DNA of 64,000 nucleotides from Methanoculleus frigidifontis (GTDB lineage: Archaea > Halobacteriota > Methanomicrobia > Methanomicrobiales > Methanoculleaceae): contig NZ_VCYH01000004.1 of the NCBI RefSeq assembly GCF_030464345.1, positions 62,001-126,000 on the forward strand, read 5' to 3'. This document shows positions 59,769 through 64,000 of this stretch, piece after piece (the first letter of the stretch is position 1; every line of letters begins with the position of its first letter). The translations under genes were made by a program, and so were the position numbers. The notes below the pieces were generated by a model. The model saw only the letters and a program-made list of their open reading frames with translations, did not search any database and was not told the DNA's origin.

Positions 59769-60341
59769 TTATTTTCTGAACGCTCTGCCGGCAGAGAACG
59801 CTTTTTCCAGCACCTTGCCGAATCCGTAATACTCCTTCCGCATCGCGTCGTAGGCGATGGGGCCGATCTTTGCGACGTCCGGCACGCCGTCCTCGTCGAG
59901 GACGGACTCGTCGATCTTCACGTCCAGGATCTCCCCGATGAACTGCGTGTGGACACCGATCTCCACGGTCTGGAGGAGCCGGCATTCGAGCACGACCGGG
60001 AACTCCTCGATGTAGGGTGCGTCCACGAGCTCGCTTCGCACGGGCGTCAGTCCCGTCGCCTCGAACTTGTCGACGTCCCTGCCGGAGACGATCCCGAAGT
60101 AGTCGGCCTCGCGCACGTATCGCTCAGAGGGGATGCTGATGGTAAACGCCTGCCGCTCCATGATCGCGGCGTATGAATGCCGCGACTTCTGCAGGGAGAC
60201 AGCAACGGAGGGGGGATTTGACGAACAGATGCCGCCCCATGCAGCCGCCATGGCGTTCGGCCGTCCGTCGCGGTCGTAGGTGCCGACGATCAGGTCGGGA
60301 TGCGGATAGAGAAGGGTCCGCGGCCCAAACGACTTCTTCAT
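59769..60341 (-). CDS. Flavin reductase-like FMN-binding split-barrel protein
   Basis: A 190-residue protein of the FMN-binding split-barrel family related to flavoredoxin. [40 protein letters not shown] and [20 protein letters not shown] are typical, as is the ending [11 protein letters not shown]. It probably transfers electrons through bound FMN. Start MKKSFGPRT at 60341 is preferred over the longer frame (60422). It is monocistronic. Confidence 0.9.
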   Translation of the reverse strand: MKKSFGPRTLLYPHPDLIVGTYDRDGRPNAMAAAWGGICSSNPPSVAVSLQKSRHSYAAIMERQAFTISIPSERYVREADYFGIVSGRDVDKFEATGLTPVRSELVDAPYIEEFPVVLECRLLQTVEIGVHTQFIGEILDVKIDESVLDEDGVPDVAKIGPIAYDAMRKEYYGFGKVLEKAFSAGRAFRK

Positions 60342-60517
60342 AGGGGGATCGTGTGGGCTCTCGAACGTTAAAATGTTTTTTGGCGTGAAGCGGGTCTGCC
60401 GTCGACGGGAAGCGACACCCATCGTGCCGGTGGCAGACCCGCAGCCCCGGAACCGGGTGATGCTCTTATACGATCAGGTGCCGGAAGGTGCTGCCGAGAG
60501 CCGGCAGCGGATGCCGT

Positions 60518-61201
60518 ATGCAGGTCTTCACCCTGCCACACAATGAGGTGCTCTCCCACCTCGCCACCCGGGAAAAGGGGCTCCACGAGAATGAAGTCAC
60601 GACACGGCTGACGACCTTCGGGTACAACGAGATCGAGAAGAAGAAGCGGAAGAACTACGCACTGGAATACGCAAAGCAGTACACCAACTTCTTCGCCGTT
60701 CTTCTCGAGGTCGCTGCAGCGCTCTCGTTCCTCGCCGACGCCTATTCACCCGGCGAAGGCTACAACATCCTCGGCTTTGCCGTGCTGGGCGCCGTGATCG
60801 TCAACGCCACGTTCACCTTCTGGCAGGAGTACCAGGCCGACAGGACGGTCGAGGCGCTCTTAAAGCTCATCCCCCCGCTGGTCGGCGTCCGCCGGGACGG
60901 GGCGGTCACAAAAGTCGAGGCAGGGACAGTCGTCCCGGGGGACATCCTGGTCCTGGAAGAAGGGGATACGATCGCCGCCGATCAGGAGGAACGGGGAGGA
61001 GGCCTCGATAGCCTCGACCACGGCCGGGTCGCTCGAAAACGTCGCAAAAAAAAGCGCTCCGACCGGTCAGAACGACGGCGTGGTCGCCCAGACAACCGGC
61101 CAGGGAAGGAGCCTGCGTCGACGAAGACCGCAACGAGCAGATTCCACACCAGAAACCACTGCGGGCTTTCTTCTGCATCATCGGGAGCACCTCGGCGTTG
61201 A
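60518..61201 (+). pseudogene. Truncated P-type ATPase N-terminal part
   Basis: ATG 60518 opens MQVFTLPHNEVLSHLATREK, the cation-ATPase N-terminal domain, and the frame stays homologous through two membrane helices (NFFAVLLEVAAALSFLADAY, YNILGFAVLGAVIVNATFTF) to VVPGDILVLEEGDTIAAD at about 60982. There the homology stops in mid actuator domain; the phosphorylation and nucleotide domains are missing. The remaining frame (to 61201) is basic, low-complexity shadow sequence from minus-strand debris. It is a broken copy, distinct from the intact gene at 50160. Confidence 0.8.
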
Positions 61202-61280
61202 AGGTGGCGTTGGCGGGGCTCAAGCTGATCTCGAAGAGGTTGAGCCCCGCCACGATCAGGATGAGGGAGAAGAGAGCCAT
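60983..61280 (-). pseudogene. Inverted gene debris behind the ATPase fragment
   Basis: On the minus strand the frame from ATG 61278-61280 begins MALFSLILIVAGLNLFEISL, a membrane-like N-terminus. It then loses coherence; neighbouring frames give WFLVWNLLVAVFVDAG near 61140 and DPAVVEAIEASSPFLLIGG near 61000, which look like genuine protein in different frames. This is the pattern of a decayed or rearranged locus. Parent genes are not identified. Confidence 0.45.
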
Positions 61281-61429
61281 AGATGCGGGAGAAGAACCTT
61301 TAGGGGGCGGGGACAGAGCCCGCGCGGTACACCTATCCGGTCAGCGGATGACGATGTCCGGACAGATATGTAGGATGTCGTGGTGTACCGATAGTATACG
61401 TTGCAGTCTGTCCGTACGATCCGGGCATA

Positions 61430-61474
61430 GGATATATTTTTATATTAATATTATAATTTACCAGTGGTGATACT
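61430..61474 (+). promoter_or_regulatory. Strong AT-rich promoter-like stretch without a recognised gene
   Basis: TATATTTTTATATTAATATT around 61434-61454 is one of the most AT-rich stretches of the window outside the mcr leader and lies 20-40 bases before ATG 61475. It fits an archaeal TATA context, but what follows is not a recognised gene. Confidence 0.45.
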
Positions 61475-61808
61475 ATGAAGTGGACGCGGGGAAGCCTTCA
61501 GGCCATCCCCGTACCGCCCGGGTCAGACGGTGCCGGTGAAGACCTGCGCTGCCGCCGGTGCGCAGGCGGCCCGACAGGGGGTGACGGGCCGTCATGCTCG
61601 CACGCGGCAGACGCACCTTGCGCCGATCCTGCCCGACCCGACCATCGATGCTCCCGGTGTGCATACCGCCACCCCACCATCGAACGGGTTCACAGTCACC
61701 ACAGATCCGAACGCTACCACGGGACTCTGCCGCCGCAGCCTTCGCTGTCTCGTCTCCGGCGATCGAGCCGGAGCGGTTGAAGAAGAATGTGAGAACCACG
61801 CTCTATAA
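61475..61808 (+). other. Unassigned region, possibly a frameshifted coding remnant
   Basis: The frame from ATG 61475 starts MKWTRGSLQAIPVPPG, then becomes Cys/Arg/Ser-rich. Another frame (from GTG 61530 to about 61808) reads SNGFTVTTDPNATTGLC, which looks more protein-like. Switching between frames near 61520 would join a plausible start to it. I cannot confirm either and assign no function. Confidence 0.25.
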
Positions 61809-61929
61809 GGAAGACGCATCGGACGGATCCGGATTCAGATCCGCCCTCTTTTTCCGGCAGATCCCGCCTGACCCGGCACCTTCATAATAGCATTCTGTGA
61901 TCACCGTGCGGGTGTATGGAGGTTGTCTC

Positions 61930-62361
61930 ATGACACTCGAAGAATGTTGCAGAGAGGAAGTCGTGGTGGTCTCTTCGGAAACAACGGCCACGGATATGGC
62001 ACGGGTCATGGAGAGCAGAAACGTCGACAGCGTCATCATCGTCAGCGGCGAGAACAAACCCCTCGGCATCGTCACCGATCGCGACCTTGCCGTCAGGATC
62101 GTCGCACGGGGCGAGGATCCGGGCACGGTGAGAGCGCGGGATATTATGAGCGGCGATCTCGTCACGTTCAGTGAAGGTACCGGGATCTACCAGGCGATCG
62201 AGCAGATGACGCGGCGGGGCATCCGGAGAATGCCGATCACTGGCCGGGACGGCAGACTGGTCGGCATCATCACCCTTGACGACATCATCAGGCTGATCGG
62301 CGAGGAGATGAGCAAGATCGCCGGCAACATCGAGAAACAGAGCCCACCAATTCCGAGGTGA
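61930..62361 (+). CDS. Two-CBS-domain protein
   Basis: A 143-residue protein made of two CBS motifs, which usually form an adenine-nucleotide or SAM sensing module. VSSETTATDMARVMESRNVD and SGENKPLGIVTDRDLAVRIV form the first; MSGDLVTFSEGTGIYQAIEQ and GRDGRLVGIITLDDIIRLIG the second. ATG 61930 follows GGAGGTTGTCTC, a strong ribosome-binding site. It is a stand-alone sensor of unknown target; archaea have many such proteins. Confidence 0.92.
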   Translation: MTLEECCREEVVVVSSETTATDMARVMESRNVDSVIIVSGENKPLGIVTDRDLAVRIVARGEDPGTVRARDIMSGDLVTFSEGTGIYQAIEQMTRRGIRRMPITGRDGRLVGIITLDDIIRLIGEEMSKIAGNIEKQSPPIPR

Positions 62362-62403
62362 GGGCGGAGGGCACCGCCGGCCACCCACCCGGCACACCTC
62401 TTT

Positions 62404-62859
62404 TTATCCGGTGCTGAGCGCGACCACCTCGCCGGTCTGGTTCACCGATCCTTCCAGCGCTCTGACGAGGTCCTCCCACCCCGCACCCGGCAGGAGGTGC
62501 AGGTCGATGTCCAGCGCATAGACCCGGAAGAGATACGCTTCGGTCTCCCCGCTCTTCGGGCACGGCCCCCGGTAGCCGACGGTGCCGAAATCATTCCTGC
62601 CCTGCACCGCCCGGACGGGAGCCGTCACCTCGGCGGTCTTCGGGATGCCCGCCGGCACCGTCTCCGCCGGTTCGACATTCCAGATCACCCACGCAGCCTT
62701 CGATTCGCCCTCTTCCGGGCTGCTCGTCGCCACGATCGCAAGCGACTTGATATTCGGCAGCACGCCCGCCACCCGGACCCGGGGCGAGGCGTCGCCGCCG
62801 CGGCAGGTGTGTTCCGGGGGAAATTCTGCAAAATTCAGGGTTACCTCCAGCGGTTGCAT
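62404..62859 (-). CDS. YbhB/YbcL-family phosphatidylethanolamine-binding (PEBP) protein, copy 1
   Basis: A 151-residue soluble PEBP-fold protein. FPPEHTCRGGDASPRVRVAG contains the T-C-x-G-x-D-x-S-P ligand site; AAWVIWNVEP and FGTVGYRGPCPKSGETEAYL give the rest of the pocket. Bacterial YbhB-type relatives bind anionic groups; the cellular role is unknown. First of three tandem paralogues (62404-63933), all on the minus strand. The usual second Asp-Pro-Asp region is SSPEEGESKAA here. Confidence 0.9.
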   Translation of the reverse strand: MQPLEVTLNFAEFPPEHTCRGGDASPRVRVAGVLPNIKSLAIVATSSPEEGESKAAWVIWNVEPAETVPAGIPKTAEVTAPVRAVQGRNDFGTVGYRGPCPKSGETEAYLFRVYALDIDLHLLPGAGWEDLVRALEGSVNQTGEVVALSTG

Positions 62860-62919
62860 CGCTTCACGCTCCGCTCTGCACTACGGAGGAGGATATTAAA
62901 AAGTATTCGCCGGCCGGCA

Positions 62920-63387
62920 TCACCGACTGTAGATCGCCACGGTATCGCCGAACTGCAGGACATGCCCCTTCATCGCCTCGATCAGGTCGTGTTTGGTCGC
63001 GCCGGCAGCAAGATCGAGCATACTGTCGAGCCCGTAGACTTTGATATGGTAGCGGTGGGTCTCTCCCGGCGGTGGGCAGGGGCCCCGGTACCCCAGCGTG
63101 CCGTAGTCGTTCGTCCCCTGCACCGCGTTCACCGGCGCCGTCACGACACCCTGCGGCGGGATGCCCTCGGGGATGGATGCCGCCGGCTCGATGTTCCAGG
63201 CGATCCAGGAGGTAAAGGAGCAGCCCGGTTCGTTCGGGCTTAGAACGAAGACGGCAAGCGATGCCACGCCCGGTGTCAGGCGCTCTATCCGCACCTCGGG
63301 TGAGAGATTATCGCCGTCACAGGTGTTCCAGATGGAAAACTCCGCAGCACGGAGTTTGACAACCAATTTTCCGACGGTGTCAGCCAT
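62920..63387 (-). CDS. YbhB/YbcL-family PEBP protein, copy 2
   Basis: A 155-residue paralogue. EFSIWNTCDGDNLSPEVRIE carries the ligand motif (T-C-D-G-D), FTSWIAWNIEPAASIPEGIP and YGTLGYRGPCPPPGETHRYH the other pocket segments. It is 60 bases upstream of copy 1 on the same strand and most similar to it. Start ATG 63385-63387 (MADTVGKLVVKLR). Confidence 0.9.
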   Translation of the reverse strand: MADTVGKLVVKLRAAEFSIWNTCDGDNLSPEVRIERLTPGVASLAVFVLSPNEPGCSFTSWIAWNIEPAASIPEGIPPQGVVTAPVNAVQGTNDYGTLGYRGPCPPPGETHRYHIKVYGLDSMLDLAAGATKHDLIEAMKGHVLQFGDTVAIYSR

Positions 63388-63453
63388 ACAGGGAATACAC
63401 CGCAGGAGATAAAAGAGATGTGCCCTCCCGGAGAAGGGCTCGCAACAGCCACA

Positions 63454-63933
63454 CTACAGAGACCCGGGAGTCGCCAGCACCTCTTTGCGCTCACAGACCG
63501 CCGCCGTCTCGCCGTACTGCGTGGCGGTCGCCTTCAGTACGTCCTCGAGATCGATCCTCGCAGCCCCGGGAGGGAGCTCGAGCTCCGTCTTGACGCCGTA
63601 CACCCTGATAACATAACGATGCAGTTCACCCCGCGACGGGCACGGGCCGCCGTACCCGACCCGCCGGAAGTCGTTCATCCCCTGCACCGCAGCGATCGGA
63701 TGCTCTATCCGGTTCTGCGGCGGGATGCCCTCCGGGATCCTGTCGGTCGCCTTGACATTCCAGATGAGCCAGTGGGTGAACCGGCCGCCGGGGTTGTCGG
63801 GGTCGTCCATGATGACCGCAATGTACGGCTCGTTCAGGCCCTGAATCGTAATTCCCGGGGAGATATCCTCCCCATCGCACGTATACCGCTCAGGGAACCG
63901 ATCGAAGTCAATCTGCACCTGCAATTCCTGCAT
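63454..63933 (-). CDS. YbhB/YbcL-family PEBP protein, copy 3
   Basis: A 159-residue paralogue. FPERYTCDGEDISPGITIQG (ligand motif), DDPDNPGGRFTHWLIWNVKA with the complete D-D-P-D segment, and FRRVGYGGPCPSRGELHRYV are present, so this is the least diverged copy. ATG 63931-63933 (MQELQVQIDF) is preferred over the longer frame, because it matches the N-termini of the other two. A Cys near the C-terminus (AAVCERKEVL) is not shared by the other copies. Confidence 0.9.
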   Translation of the reverse strand: MQELQVQIDFDRFPERYTCDGEDISPGITIQGLNEPYIAVIMDDPDNPGGRFTHWLIWNVKATDRIPEGIPPQNRIEHPIAAVQGMNDFRRVGYGGPCPSRGELHRYVIRVYGVKTELELPPGAARIDLEDVLKATATQYGETAAVCERKEVLATPGSL

Positions 63934-64000
63934 ACCAGCACCTCTCTGCCGCACCCGACAGGGGCGGGGGATTGATAAGTATTACGGTCTTCGGAACGCA

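Noticed and set aside
1-64000. CRISPR arrays, tRNA/rRNA genes, insertion sequences or prophage
   Set aside because: No regularly spaced repeats, no clover-leaf or rRNA-like segments, no transposase or terminal inverted repeats, and no phage structural genes were found by reading. Short or diverged tRNAs could still be missed by eye.

Overview
The window is about 64 kb of GC-rich chromosome from a hydrogenotrophic methanogenic archaeon. Methyl-coenzyme M reductase (mcrBDGA), formylmethanofuran dehydrogenase (fwd/fmd DBAC), a six-subunit Ech-type hydrogenase, archaeal TATA-type promoters, DUF3821-like and PEGA surface proteins and TrmB regulation point to Methanomicrobiales, most likely Methanoculleus or a close relative. 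That placement is inferred from gene content, not from a search.

Layout. 1-6 kb: end of a DUF3795-like gene, an N-truncated ABC permease, a two-repeat PEGA surface protein, a GNAT acetyltransferase, a gene remnant with an internal stop, a MerR-type regulator and two tandem TPR paralogues. 6-13 kb: HtrA-like protease, two lipoproteins facing a TrmB regulator with a perfect dyad upstream, HNH nuclease, NSS transporter, M48-like peptidase and DNA polymerase IV. 13-21 kb: a roughly 0.7 kb leader region with dyads, then fwdDBAC, then two overlapping moeA genes. These form a block for the first, CO2-reducing step of methanogenesis and its Mo/W-pterin cofactor. 20.8-27 kb: a divergent DEDDh exonuclease-like gene, a membrane ClpP-fold protease, and mcrBDGA on the minus strand with no mcrC and a long AT-rich leader. 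27.7-35 kb: RNase III whose signature has Asn in place of a metal-binding Asp, a DUF362-ferredoxin protein, a HIT protein and the complete echABCDEF operon.

35-48 kb: flavoprotein disulfide reductase, a decayed CGGC-domain gene, a translationally coupled acetoacetate-decarboxylase-like/SDR pair, two paralogous membrane proteins, a second DEDDh-like gene, secreted proteins, a DASS transporter with RCK_C domains, a DUF308 protein, a cysteine-cluster protein, a SagB-type nitroreductase and a Ca2+/cation antiporter. 48-60 kb: secreted beta-propeller protein, P-type cation ATPase, an Nramp transporter gene with a one-base frameshift, GH15 glucosidase/trehalase, cupin, a peptide-modifying radical SAM enzyme, a 59-residue zinc-ribbon-like protein and a flavin reductase-like protein. 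60-64 kb: a truncated P-type ATPase joined to inverted gene debris, an orphan AT-rich promoter, a CBS protein and three tandem PEBP (YbhB-type) proteins.

The energy genes fit together. Ech can reduce ferredoxin at the expense of the ion gradient, reduced ferredoxin drives CO2 reduction by Fwd/Fmd, MoeA loads its Mo or W cofactor, and Mcr releases methane at the end of the pathway. Between these cores lies accessory material with at least five decayed or frameshifted genes. I saw no rRNA, tRNA, CRISPR array, insertion sequence or prophage.
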